Positions 36,049 through 46,500 of a stretch of 64,000 nt of DNA are shown here, in pieces (the first letter of the stretch is position 1; every line of letters begins with the position of its first letter). Below the pieces are notes generated by a model, which saw only the letters and a program-made list of their open reading frames with translations, was not told where the DNA came from and ran no database searches. The stretch spans positions 496,001 to 560,000 of the forward strand of contig NZ_DS990130.1 of NCBI RefSeq assembly GCF_000187895.1. The letters run 5' to 3'. Origin of the DNA: Phocaeicola plebeius DSM 17135 (GTDB taxonomy: Bacteria; Bacteroidota; Bacteroidia; Bacteroidales; Bacteroidaceae). The translations under genes and the position numbers were made by a program.

Positions 36049-36426
36049 ATGAAAAAGATAGCTTTACCTACAAAAAACGGTCTGATAGACGACCATTTCG
36101 GTCATTGTGAGTTTTACACCATTTTTACGGTAGACGAAGAGAACCGTATAGCTCGTACGCAAGTGCTCCCTTCTCCGCAGGGTTGTGGATGTAAGTCGGA
36201 TATTGCTTCTAAATTACAGGCTGACGGGGTGACCGTGATGTTGGCCGGCAATATGGGAGCCGGTGCGCTGGCCAAACTTTCAGCTTGTGGTATAGAGGTA
36301 ATCAGAGGATGCCATGGCTCAGTGATAGAAGTGGCTGAGGCCTATCTGGCTGGAAAGATACAGGATTCTGGTGTAGGTTGCGATCATCATCATGAGGGTG
36401 GAGAACATCAGTGTCCGAATCATTGA
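36049..36426 (+). CDS. NifX/NifB-C-terminal-like metal cofactor-binding protein
   Basis: A 125-residue protein of the dinitrogenase iron-molybdenum cofactor family: MKKIALPTKNGLIDDHFGHC at the start, EFYTIFTVDEE, then GADGV-type VMLAGNMGAGALAKLSACGIEVIRG, split here at the glycine turn. Such small stand-alone members bind metal clusters and are common in anaerobes that lack nitrogenase. Likely ligands are the His and Cys of DHFGHC and the CGC of PQGCGCKSD. The C-terminal tail CDHHHEGGEHQCPNH is rich in His and Cys, a second possible metal site. No nif genes lie nearby, so nitrogen fixation is not implied. Monocistronic, with its own promoter. Confidence 0.85.
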   Translation: MKKIALPTKNGLIDDHFGHCEFYTIFTVDEENRIARTQVLPSPQGCGCKSDIASKLQADGVTVMLAGNMGAGALAKLSACGIEVIRGCHGSVIEVAEAYLAGKIQDSGVGCDHHHEGGEHQCPNH

Positions 36427-36447
36427 TTGATAATCCCCTTTGTATGT

Positions 36448-36544
36448 AGGGAGAAATGAAGCAGGGTGTTTTATGTCTCCCTTATGACAGCCTTATGTTT
36501 TTCCGGGTGGAGCTATACGTTTTCCGTCGGGAAAACATAAGGCT
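36448..36544. repeat. Two consecutive inverted repeats after the NifX-like gene
   Basis: First hairpin: AGGGAGA (36448-36454) with TCTCCCT (36476-36482). Second: AGCCTTATGTTTT (36489-36501) with AAAACATAAGGCT (36532-36544), 13 bp. The second has an internal rival stem, GTTTTCC (36519-36525) with GGAAAAC (36530-36536). Neither has a good T run, so they may be weak terminators or another RNA structure. Confidence 0.5.
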
Positions 36545-36692
36545 TTGCTGTAAGAAACGTAAAAGATTCTTTGTGGTTAAGAAAATATTTCAAAAGTATG
36601 TCAAGAATAGGATGCTGTTTTAAAAGAAAGAATGGAGAGTCTCCTTTCTGATAAAATCACTATCTTTGTAAGAGATTCTTAAGTACGTATTT

Positions 36693-38366
36693 ATGAGTAA
36701 AATGATAAAGCTGTGCTTGGTGGCATGTTTGTGGGGAATTATGCTGTTGGGAAATGCACAGACACAGATTGCATTTATATCGGATGCACATATTCAAGAT
36801 GTGGACGGTCATGCCGAACGAGTGCGTTCCATGGAGGTACAGGTACAGTCCACCCGTTTGTTTAATGAAAATTATTATGCGCTTCTGGCGGCTCTTGATG
36901 ACGTGGCTCGCAGGAATATTCGCTGGGTTGTGTTGCCGGGTGATTTAACCGATAACGGGCAGTTCTTCAATCAACAAAAAATAAAGAATATATTGCATTC
37001 GTACACGCAAAGAAAAGGTATGCGCTTTTTTGTGACTACAGGTAATCATGATCCGGCTCTTCCTTTGGGGCTGATGCAAAAGAACGCGCATTTTCTGGCA
37101 GCAGACGGAAGCCGTGTGACGCGTGAGGATTCGTGTGCCGGTTATGTGTCGCAGATGGAATGCTATGCCGATTTTGGCTTTTTCCCTCGGAAGGACGATT
37201 GTTATTGGGAAAGTCCTTTTACTTCTTATACGTATGACAAGTATTCTTACGAGGATGCTTGCCGTGAAAGTGTATTGAGCAAGCGGACCTACACACTGTG
37301 CGATTCGCTGACGGCTACGGATGCCAGTTACCTGGTAGAACCGGTAGACGGACTCTGGCTGCTGGCCATTGACGGAGGAGTTTATCTTCCAAAAGAAATG
37401 AAGGATGGAAAGTGGAGCTATCAAGGTTCCAGTGCTGGATACAACCTTGTACTGAAACATAAACCGTTTTTGTTGCCTTGGGTGCGAAAGGTAGTAGAGG
37501 AAGCACAGAAGCGCCATAAGACACTGGTGTCATTTTCACATTATCCGTTGGTCGATTTCAATGACGGTGTGTCGGAACATGTACGTCGGATATGGGGCGA
37601 CCGCCGGTTCGATCTGCACCGTGTGCCGGAAGCCGAAGTGAGTGAGGCTTTTCTGCAAGCCGGACTGCGTCTGCATTTTGCCGGACACATGCACGTGAAT
37701 GATACTGGTATCTGGGAAGGAAAAGACGGGAAACATCTATATAATATACAGGTCCCTTCAATTGCGACCTATGTACCGGCCTATAAGATTCTGACCATTG
37801 AAAGCGATGAGGTGTTTCGGGTGGAAACGGTAGCATTGGACACGGTGCCAGGATTCGATAGTCTGTTTCCTTTGTATCGCGCAGAATACCAGTCGGATAG
37901 TCTGAAAGGACATTCACCTGTATGGAATAAAGAAATTCTTTCTGCCCGTACGTATGGAGAATTCTGCGATTATCAGTTTCGTGATTTGGTGCGTCTGCGA
38001 TTTATTCCGCGTGACCTTCCGGAATCCTGGCGGGCCTGCCTGGATTTTACCGGTGCCCGGATGCTGGAAGCCGTGTCGGGAGAAGATAAGTCGGATGATG
38101 CCGACTGGACTGACTGGTGTATGAAAGATTTGGTTCTGGATTTATATCGTCTGCGTTATGCAGAACGTCTGGCTTTGGAAGATATTCCGAGGACTCGTTT
38201 GGCGGTTTATCGTTATCTGTTTGACCGTGCGCGTATTTCTACGTTCCGTTCGGCCGAAGTGGAGATGGTGAAAGGTCTGGGTACGCTTTTCCTTGCTTTT
38301 CTGAATGGAGAGCCTTGTCAGAATTTTGTGATTGACCTGAAAAAAGATGCAATCACAGAAGATTAG
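36693..38366 (+). CDS. Secreted calcineurin-like metallophosphoesterase, 557 residues
   Basis: An exported enzyme (signal ends near LLGNA-QTQ). Metal motifs: FISDAHIQD (about residue 29), LPGDLTDNGQFF (82), TTGNHDPALP (115), SFSHYPLVDFN (279) and FAGHMHVNDTG (333). The acquired motif order is intact. The C-terminal 190 residues form a helical extension specific to this subfamily. It differs from the two island phosphoesterases in length and sequence. It lies 280 nt upstream of a SusC gene on the same strand and next to a GDPD-GH92 enzyme. A role in removing phosphate from imported or surface glycans is plausible. ATGs at 36693 and 36702 are both possible starts. Confidence 0.8.
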   Translation: MSKMIKLCLVACLWGIMLLGNAQTQIAFISDAHIQDVDGHAERVRSMEVQVQSTRLFNENYYALLAALDDVARRNIRWVVLPGDLTDNGQFFNQQKIKNILHSYTQRKGMRFFVTTGNHDPALPLGLMQKNAHFLAADGSRVTREDSCAGYVSQMECYADFGFFPRKDDCYWESPFTSYTYDKYSYEDACRESVLSKRTYTLCDSLTATDASYLVEPVDGLWLLAIDGGVYLPKEMKDGKWSYQGSSAGYNLVLKHKPFLLPWVRKVVEEAQKRHKTLVSFSHYPLVDFNDGVSEHVRRIWGDRRFDLHRVPEAEVSEAFLQAGLRLHFAGHMHVNDTGIWEGKDGKHLYNIQVPSIATYVPAYKILTIESDEVFRVETVALDTVPGFDSLFPLYRAEYQSDSLKGHSPVWNKEILSARTYGEFCDYQFRDLVRLRFIPRDLPESWRACLDFTGARMLEAVSGEDKSDDADWTDWCMKDLVLDLYRLRYAERLALEDIPRTRLAVYRYLFDRARISTFRSAEVEMVKGLGTLFLAFLNGEPCQNFVIDLKKDAITED

Positions 38367-38597
38367 CTTCTGGATGTACTATTTCCCTCCTATATTATAC
38401 TATTTTCCTCCTTCTTTAGTGGTTTATCCACTAGTTTTGCATCAGGATTTCAGGCAAAAGTGAGCCTGAATATCTTTGTTGTGCCCTTACCATTGAAAAG
38501 TGGTGAGGTATTCTAGTATGTGTGTATAACTGTTTGTTTGTCAATTGTTTAAATACAGATTTAATAGTCTGGAAATATTCTTGTAACATCGTCGGGA

Positions 38598-38605
38598 TAC
38601 TTTTG
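38598..38605 (+). promoter_or_regulatory. Promoter -7 box for the first SusC gene
   Basis: TACTTTTG followed by C, 41 nt before the ATG at 38647, with TTG 17 nt upstream (38581). A second match, TATCTTTG at 38471-38478, would give a leader of about 170 nt with a hairpin CCTTACCA/TGGTGAGG (38485-38508). Nothing else is seen in 38367-38646. Confidence 0.5.
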
Positions 38606-38646
38606 CCGCTGAAAAAAAAGTTTATTTCTAACTAAAAATTTGTATT

Positions 38647-41600
38647 ATGCTTAATGTACAATCAGAGAGTAAAAGAACATTTACGCAAAGCTTGTTCTTT
38701 GTGTTGTTTTTATTGAGTAGTACTTTGGCATTTGCCCAAAATCGGGTAACAGGTGTTGTGACCGACAAAACCGGAGAACCTTTGATTGGGGTAAATGTGC
38801 TTGAAAAAGGAACCACAAACGGAACCGTAACTGATATAGACGGTAAATTTACCGTTGATATGCCACAAGGAAAGACTTTGGTGTTTTCCTTTATTGGATT
38901 TGTCACTCAGGAAATAAAAGTGACTTCAAATGTGGTGAATGTGGTGTTGAATGAAGATACTAAAACCTTGGATGAGGTGGTGGTAATCGGGTATGGAAGT
39001 ATGACCCGTAAAGATGTGACCAGTTCTATTACTACGGTTAAGGCAGAAGATCTCAATGTGGGGGTGTACACTTCTCCGGCTCAGTTGCTTCAAGGAAAGG
39101 TTCCGGGACTGACCATTGCCAATACCAGCGACCCTAATGGTTCTCCTTCTATTTCATTACGTGGTGCTTCTTCACTTCGTTCGGGGGAGGCTATGGAGCC
39201 ATATTATGTCATTGACGGTGTGCCGGGAGTGAGCCTTTCACTGGTTGCTCCAGAAGATATTGAGAGCATTGATGTGTTGAGAGATGCTTCTGCAACAGCT
39301 ATTTATGGTTCAAAAGCAGCCAATGGTGTAATCATTGTGACAACCAAGAAAGGGAATAAAAATGGCAAGACCAATGTAAGCTACAGTGGATATGTGGCAT
39401 GGGATAAAACCATGAAAACCCTGGACATGATGACTGCAGACGAGGTATTGGCTTATGCGGATGCCAATGATCTGGATTTATCTGGATATTATGATGTAAA
39501 TAATCCGGCTAATACAGACTGGCAGAGTGAAGTACTTCGTACAGGTTTCAGTCATAATCACAATATTTCGATTAACGGAGGTAATGAAAAGACTTCTTAT
39601 AATGCTTCTTTAAACTTCCTGGAGCGTCAGGGTACGGTTCGCGGTACGGGTATGGATCGCCTGACAGCCCGTTCTTTCCTTCAGACAAAAGCATTCGATG
39701 ACCGTCTGGATATTTCTATCAGTTTGAATGGAAGTATCACCAATAATGAAAATGGTCCTGCAAGTAATGAGGGAAGAAGTGCTTTGGATGCCATGAACTA
39801 CTACTTGCCTTTGAATCCGGTGAAGAATGAAGACGGAACATGGTATGGCAGAACTACCTCACAATATTACAATCCGGCTTCTCTTATCAATGAAGACCGC
39901 TATGAAACTACGCAAAAATTGTTGCAAGGAGTTGCAAAGGCTACACTGCATATCTGCGATGGTTTGGATTGGAATTTGAATCTTTCTTATCAGAATGAAC
40001 AATACCTTTACAACAACTACCATTCTTCTAAATCTCAGATTGTAGATTATGCGTCACGCAACGGACAGGCAGAACGCAGTACGGCTGAAAACATCAAGAA
40101 GCAGATGGAAACCTACATTAACTGGGACCATACGTTTAATGATGTCCATAAAGTAGGTGTCATGCTGGGATATTCCTGGGAACAGGCAGATAATAACAAT
40201 GGTTTTGGACTGATAGCCTATAATTTCTACAATGATGCGCTTTCTTATTATAATATGGCACTGGCAAACAGTGTTTCCATGGACGATATAAGCAATATAA
40301 ATAGCGGTTATCTGTTGTCTACGCTGCGTATGATTTCTTATTACGGACGTATTAACTATAGTTACAAGAGCAAATATCTGTTGCAGGCTACCCTGCGTCG
40401 TGACGGTTCTTCTGCATTTGGTGTCAATAATCGTTGGGGTACTTTCCCCTCTGTGTCTGCTTCTTGGCGAATCATTGAAGAAGACTTTATGAAAGAACAG
40501 GATGTGTTTGACGATTTGAAGTTCCGGGTTGGTTACGGTGTCAGCGGTAACTCTTTGGGTTTTGATGCCTTCTATTCACGTCAGGTATATGGCTCTACCG
40601 GCTGGTTTACTAGTGCCGATGGCGACAATTACCGTGTGCTGGGTGCTACCCGTAATGCAAATCCGGACTTGAAATGGGAAAAGACAGCGATGTTGAATGT
40701 GGGGCTTGACTTTGGGTTTTTCAATAACCGTCTTTCTGGTACCGTAGAATATTATGACAAGCGCACCAGTGACTTGATTTACAATTATCGGGTTTCTACG
40801 CTGCTCTATCCTTATAGTGAAATGTGGGCCAATGTGGGTGACATCAGCAACAAAGGAGTTGAAATTACGATTAATGCCGTGCCTGTGCAGACAAAAGACT
40901 TTACTTGGAGTACCACTCTTAATTTGTCACACAACAAAAATAAAGTAGAGTCAATGTCTAACTCTGAATATACTGTAAACTTTATTGATATGGCCGATCC
41001 TAACATCAACAGCTACTCAGGACAGCATGTACAGCGATTGATGGAAGGCGCTCCTATCGGTCAGTTCTATTTGTGGGAATGGGCCGGATACGATGAAAAC
41101 GGTATGTCAATCTTCAATGACTATGATGAAGAAGGCAATCTGGTAGGAACAACCGATGCTCCAGATGATGGTGACCGCCGTATGGCAGGCTCTGCACAGC
41201 CGAAACTGACTTACGGATGGAACAATGATTTGACATGGAAAAAATGGACACTGAGTGCCTTCTTCCAGGGAGTAGCCGGAAATAAGATATTTAATGCAAC
41301 TCGTGCTACCTATAGCGATCCTTCTTTACTCAGCAGCTTCGGTAAAAATATTTTGTCAGAAGTAGCTACTGAACAGCATGCTAACGACTCGCGTGCCCAG
41401 GCTCCTTCTACTCGTTATTTGGAAAATGGTTCTTATCTCCGTTTGTCTACGCTGACATTGGCTTACAATTTCGGTAAACTGGGTAACTATGTAAATAATT
41501 TACGCGTGTATGCCACATGCAACAATGTATTTACTCTTACAGGTTATAAAGGAATAGACCCTGAAGTGAACCTGGGCGGACTGGAACCGGGTATGGACAT

Positions 41601-41661
41601 GCGCTATAGCAATTATCCTAGAACCAGAAGCTTTATGGTGGGTGTAAATATGAACTTCTAA
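38647..41661 (+). CDS. SusC/RagA-type TonB-dependent outer-membrane transporter (pair 1)
   Basis: A 1,004-residue importer. The signal peptide ends near TLAFA-QNR. An N-terminal carboxypeptidase-like domain carries VTGVVTDKTGEPLIGVNVLE (residues about 33-110). The TonB box region is LDEVVVIGYGSMTRKDVTSS, the plug holds the SusC signature SLRGASSLRSG and YYVIDGVPG, then DVLRDASATAIYGSKAANGV, and the rest is a 22-strand barrel ending in RSFMVGVNMNF (terminal Phe). It would pull bound glycan through the outer membrane using TonB energy, with the SusD partner 25 nt downstream as its lid. The neighbouring GDPD-GH92 enzyme suggests a mannose-containing, phosphorylated glycan. No adjacent regulator is present. 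Confidence 0.96.
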   Translation: MLNVQSESKRTFTQSLFFVLFLLSSTLAFAQNRVTGVVTDKTGEPLIGVNVLEKGTTNGTVTDIDGKFTVDMPQGKTLVFSFIGFVTQEIKVTSNVVNVVLNEDTKTLDEVVVIGYGSMTRKDVTSSITTVKAEDLNVGVYTSPAQLLQGKVPGLTIANTSDPNGSPSISLRGASSLRSGEAMEPYYVIDGVPGVSLSLVAPEDIESIDVLRDASATAIYGSKAANGVIIVTTKKGNKNGKTNVSYSGYVAWDKTMKTLDMMTADEVLAYADANDLDLSGYYDVNNPANTDWQSEVLRTGFSHNHNISINGGNEKTSYNASLNFLERQGTVRGTGMDRLTARSFLQTKAFDDRLDISISLNGSITNNENGPASNEGRSALDAMNYYLPLNPVKNEDGTWYGRTTSQYYNPASLINEDRYETTQKLLQGVAKATLHICDGLDWNLNLSYQNEQYLYNNYHSSKSQIVDYASRNGQAERSTAENIKKQMETYINWDHTFNDVHKVGVMLGYSWEQADNNNGFGLIAYNFYNDALSYYNMALANSVSMDDISNINSGYLLSTLRMISYYGRINYSYKSKYLLQATLRRDGSSAFGVNNRWGTFPSVSASWRIIEEDFMKEQDVFDDLKFRVGYGVSGNSLGFDAFYSRQVYGSTGWFTSADGDNYRVLGATRNANPDLKWEKTAMLNVGLDFGFFNNRLSGTVEYYDKRTSDLIYNYRVSTLLYPYSEMWANVGDISNKGVEITINAVPVQTKDFTWSTTLNLSHNKNKVESMSNSEYTVNFIDMADPNINSYSGQHVQRLMEGAPIGQFYLWEWAGYDENGMSIFNDYDEEGNLVGTTDAPDDGDRRMAGSAQPKLTYGWNNDLTWKKWTLSAFFQGVAGNKIFNATRATYSDPSLLSSFGKNILSEVATEQHANDSRAQAPSTRYLENGSYLRLSTLTLAYNFGKLGNYVNNLRVYATCNNVFTLTGYKGIDPEVNLGGLEPGMDMRYSNYPRTRSFMVGVNMNF

Positions 41662-41686
41662 TATAAATTAAGGAGACAAAATTGAT

Positions 41687-43318
41687 ATGAAAACCAAAAA
41701 TATATTTACCTGTGCCATGCTGGCACTCGCAACAATCAGTTGTAACGACCTTGATGTAGACATCAAATCTCAATATACGGAGTATCCGATTGACTCAGAC
41801 ATTGCGCTGGAAGCAAGAATCAGTAATGCGTATTATGCATTCCGTACTCCGTTGGCCCGTCGTTATGATGAATTGCTTTCCCTTAGTTCAGACGAATATT
41901 CGGCTGTGTGTTTCAATGGAGGATGGCTGGACGGACGTCAGTATTCCAACTGTTCCACTCATTCATGGGAGGCTTCGGCAAACAATAGCCAGCTGAACGT
42001 GTATAGCGATATTCTGGCAGGTATAACTAATTGTAATCAGCTGTTGCGCGACTTGGGAGAAACTAATCCGGAAACTTCGAATCCGGTACGCGCTGCCCGT
42101 GCATTCTATACATTCTTGCTGATGGATAATTTTGGAGACACTCCTATCGTGGACTATAAACTGACCGAAGGTTCTGCTTCTATAGAACGTTCTCCTCGTG
42201 CAGATGTTGCCCGCTGGATTGAGACAGAACTTCTGGCTGTACGTGATAAGTGTCCCAGCGAAGTGAATGAATCGACTTATGGCACACCTACTTGCTGGAT
42301 GGTGGACGCTTTACTCGCTAAACTGTATATCAACTGGAATGTATATACACAAGATGTGACTAGCGCAGACTGGAATCCGAATGCGGCCAATGAAAAGTTG
42401 GATGATTGTATTGCGGCATGTGACCGTATCATCAATTCTCAGCTTTTTGATTTGAGCGATGATTATAAGGAAAAGTTCATGTATAATAACGGTTCACATA
42501 TTAAAGACTTTATTTATGCAGTACCTTACGAAGCTAGCCTTAGCCAAGGAATGTGTTATGCCCGTTATCGTACTTGGCGATATGGTGGTGCCAACGGTTT
42601 CTATACTACGGTACTGACTCCGAGCTGTGGAGGAAATTTTGCAATGAATCCTGAATTTGCAGAATTGTTCTGTTTGCCGGGTGACTGCCGTAATGATGTG
42701 GTGGTAGGAGATCCTTCAAAAGAAAAGACACTGATTTTTGAATATGATCCGGTAACCGGTGAAAAAACAACTACTCCTCATATGTACGAAGGAAAACAAG
42801 TAGAGTTTACGAAGCATATCACCTTGATTCGTGAAGATGGTGACTTGGATGTGGGAGCAGACGGAACAAGACAAGGGTATCGTTCTATCAAATTCTATCC
42901 GGATGCCAATGACTATAATCTGTATGAACGTAATCAGGACAATGATATTCCTATTTTCCGCTATGCTGATATTCTTCTGACAAAATGTGAGGCAATTGTC
43001 CGTGGAGGTGAGGCTACTTTAGGCGATACTCCGATGAGTTTGTTTAATCAGATTCGTACGTATGTGTCACCCAATCGTGATGGTTCGCTGGATATAGATT
43101 ACAATCCTTCGTTGCAGGAAATATTGGATGAACGCGGCCGTGAGTTTTTGGATGAACATTGGCGTAGGAATGACTTGATTCGTTTTGGTGATTATGAACG
43201 TGCATGGGGATTCAAGTATATTAATCCGGATAATGCCGAATTGACCAAACGAATTTTCCCGTTGGCCCTGGATGTATTGAATGCCAATACGAACTGGGAA
43301 CAGAATGAGGGATATTAA
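41687..43318 (+). CDS. SusD/RagB-type glycan-binding lipoprotein (pair 1)
   Basis: A 543-residue surface lipoprotein: signal MKTKNIFTCAMLALATISC, lipobox ATISC (Cys19). SusD features: a TPR-like N-terminal half (ISNAYYAFRTP, ITNCNQLLRDLGET, RAARAFYTFLLMDNFGDTPI) and a C-terminal RagB/SusD domain (IPIFRYADILLTKCEAIVRG, ILDERGREFLDEHWRRNDLIRFGDY). It forms the hinged lid on SusC and binds the glycan at the cell surface. It starts 25 nt after SusC, and a terminator hairpin follows, separating it from the enzyme gene. Confidence 0.96.
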   Translation: MKTKNIFTCAMLALATISCNDLDVDIKSQYTEYPIDSDIALEARISNAYYAFRTPLARRYDELLSLSSDEYSAVCFNGGWLDGRQYSNCSTHSWEASANNSQLNVYSDILAGITNCNQLLRDLGETNPETSNPVRAARAFYTFLLMDNFGDTPIVDYKLTEGSASIERSPRADVARWIETELLAVRDKCPSEVNESTYGTPTCWMVDALLAKLYINWNVYTQDVTSADWNPNAANEKLDDCIAACDRIINSQLFDLSDDYKEKFMYNNGSHIKDFIYAVPYEASLSQGMCYARYRTWRYGGANGFYTTVLTPSCGGNFAMNPEFAELFCLPGDCRNDVVVGDPSKEKTLIFEYDPVTGEKTTTPHMYEGKQVEFTKHITLIREDGDLDVGADGTRQGYRSIKFYPDANDYNLYERNQDNDIPIFRYADILLTKCEAIVRGGEATLGDTPMSLFNQIRTYVSPNRDGSLDIDYNPSLQEILDERGREFLDEHWRRNDLIRFGDYERAWGFKYINPDNAELTKRIFPLALDVLNANTNWEQNEGY

Positions 43319-43369
43319 TCGAGCAAGCGATTGAAAGCAGAAGCAAGCGATTGTTTTTAATCTGAAAAT

Positions 43370-43421
43370 AAGCTCCGTGTCGCAGAAAAGATAACTTTGA
43401 TGTGCTGCACGGGGCTTTTTT
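43370..43421 (+). terminator. Terminator after SusD (pair 1)
   Basis: AAGCTCCGTG (43370-43379) pairs with CACGGGGCTT (43408-43417), followed by T6. Just upstream, GCAAGCGATTG occurs twice (43323 and 43343). Confidence 0.75.
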
Positions 43422-43529
43422 ATGACGGATATATTCTCTTGTAGAAAAACTTTATTCTATAAAATACTAGATAAAATTGACGAAAAATTGTAAATTAGCT
43501 TCCAAAAGTATCAATCTAATAAATTTTAT

Positions 43530-46500
43530 ATGAACATGAATATATTTCCCAGGCTGTTTACCGTTATGTTTGTGGCTGGTTTGGCCGGCATGGGTTATGC
43601 AAATCCTGCTGCGCAAGGCAGGCCTTCTTCTGAAGATATAGAAGTGGTTGTACATCGTGGAGCAAATTTTTTAGCTCCGGAAAACACGTTGCCTTCTGCA
43701 CGGGCTGCATTGAAATATGGAGCCGAATGGATAGAATTGGATGTACGTAAAAGTAAAGATGGAGTGTTGTATAATCTTCATGATGAAACCCTCGACCGTA
43801 CTACGGATGGGCATGGGCCAATTCATTTGGTTACCTCTTCTGAAATAGAGCGGTTGGATGCAGGTTCATGGTTCGGCCCTGCTTTCCGGGGTCTTAAGGT
43901 GCCGCGTATTGAAACCATGCTGGATTCTTTGAAGGGAAAGGCCAATGTGTTTTTTGATGTGAAAAAAGGAACTCCGGTTGCTGATTTGGTAAAGCTGGTG
44001 CGTGCTAAAGGATTCGAAAAGAATAGTTTCTTTTGGTTTGCCGATGCAAAAATGGTTCCGGAGTTTGTCAAACTGGCTCCTGAAATGAAGATAAAGGTAA
44101 ATGCATCGGATATAGAAGGAATTAAAAAATGGCAGGCTGTATGTCGGCCTTCGTATGTGGAGATTGAACCGGAAAACATTACTAAGAATCTTGTAAATTA
44201 TTGTCATAAAAATGGCATATTGGTAATGGCTGCTATACAAAACGGGAATGAGGAGGCTTACAAAAAAGCCATTCAGGCACAGCCGGATTTAGTGAATATC
44301 GACCAGCCTGAGCTTTGGGCACGTGTGGTAGCTGAAAGCGAAGGGGAATATGTAGCACCTTTGTCGCAATATGTCGATCCGCGTATCGGTTCTGAAGGAC
44401 TGGGACGTGTGTTTATCGGGCCGTCGTGTCCGTATGGCATGGTAAAGCCTTCACCTGATTGTACACCTTCTCCTAATAGTGGATGGTTACCTATGCCGGA
44501 GCGGGTAGACGGATTTGCTCAGGTGCATGTCAGTGGTACGGGAGGAGGTCCTAAGTATGGAAATGTACTGGTTACTCCGTTTGGAAATGGTATGGACCGG
44601 GTCAACCATTATGACTACCGTGAGTATGAAACCATCCGGTTAGGATATTATGATACGCAGTTCAAGCAGAATGGTATCCGTACGGAAATCACTACTGCCA
44701 ATCGCGCTTCTTTCTATCGTTTTACGTATCCGGAAGATTCTTTGAAATCGCTGGCAGTGGATGCAGGTTTCTTCTTGGGAGAAAATCCAGTGCCGGATGC
44801 ACGCGAGGCTCAGCAGTTTGTCGGTTCTGAAATTCAGGTGCTTTCCGACCATGAAGTTGCTGGTTATACACGTATTCGTGGCGGATGGAACAACGGAAAG
44901 GCTTATACGGTATATTTCTATGCGGAGACAGACCGTCCGTTTGTGCAGTCGCTTACCTGGAAAGGAAACCGTATTACGGAGGCACAGTCGCAGTATGACT
45001 CTGCAGAAAAGACAGGTGCCTTGTTGCGCTTTGCGAAGAATGACAAAGTGGTACAGTTGAAGGTGGGTATTTCTTTCCTGAGTATGCAGAAGGCAAAAAT
45101 CAATGCGCATTCTGAAATTCCTCACTGGTCGTTTGAAAAGGTGCATCAGGATTTGTTAGGACAGTGGGAGCAACTTCTTCAGAAAATAGAAATCAATCCG
45201 TCGACTCCGCTTGCAAAGAAACGCATGTTCTATACCGGACTGTATCACACCATGCTGATGCCAGTAGACCGTACGGGCGAGAATCCGCTGTGGAGTGATC
45301 CGGAACCTTATTACGACGATTTTTATGCTATCTGGGATACATATCGTAGCTCTTCTCCTTTGATTACCTTGATTGACCCGAAACGGGAGGCCGATATTGT
45401 ACGTTCGCTGGTAAATATTTACAAACGTGATGGTTATATGCCCGATGCGCGTAGCGGTAACAGCAACGGTCGTACACAGGGTGGTTCGAATGCGGAAATT
45501 GTGATTGCCGATGCCTTTGTGAAAGGATTAAAAGGAATTGATTATGAACTAGCATTGGAAGCCATGCTGAAGGACGCTACGGTGCCTCCCGGTGGAAATG
45601 AAGAGGCAGAAGGCCGAGGCGGACTGATTCCTTATCTGGAATTAGGCTACATACCTCATGGTGTTGACCGTGCTGGCAACCGTACGGTAGAATATTCTTA
45701 TTGTGATTATGCCATTGCGTTGGTGGCTAAAGGCTTGGGTAAAGAAGACCTGTATCAGCGTTATTTGAAGCAGTCGGAAAACTGGAAAAACTTGTGGCGT
45801 GGTGACTATGAACATGAAGGGGCGAAAGGCTTTATCATGCCGCGCGACAAGGAAGGAAACTGGTTGGATTCTATTCCTTTCGGTCATTCCACTCGCATGC
45901 AGCCGAAGTTTAAATACACACCGGTTACCTTCGAAGGACCATGGTACACTCCTTGGTGGAGCATGTTCTTCTATGAAGCCAGTTCATGGGAATATTCGTT
46001 GAGCATTCCGCACGATGTGCCGGGGCTGATAGAGAAATGTGGCGGGGCAGCCGATTTTGAAAAACGACTGGACATTTTCTTTGATAAAGGTTTCTTCAAT
46101 GTGAACAACGAACCGTCTTTCCTGACACCTTGTCTGTATCACTGGCTGGGTAAACCCTGGCGCTCAAGCGACCGTATCCGTGAGATTATTGCAAAGAACT
46201 ATAACGACGGTCCGGTAGGTTTGCCGGGTAATGATGACTCAGGTGCCATGTCTTCTTGGCTGGCATTCCACATGATAGGCTTGTATCCGAATGCCGGACA
46301 GGATTATTACCTGATTCATACACCGCTACTGACCTCTACGACTTTCCATCTGGAAGGAGGAAAAGAGTTTAAGGTCGTGGCCGAAGGACTTTCGGATAAA
46401 AACTGTTATATCCAGGGTGTGACATTGAATGGAAAAGACTATCCATATTCTGTTTTGCGTCACAAGGATATAATGGCCGGAGGTGAGCTGGTTTTGAAAA

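Noticed and set aside
36049..36426. Nitrogen fixation gene
   Set aside because: Stand-alone NifX-like proteins are widespread in anaerobes; no nif structural genes are in the window.
43323..43353. GCAAGCGATTG direct repeat as a CRISPR or transposon end
   Set aside because: Only two copies of 11 nt beside a terminator, with no spacer regularity and no transposase.
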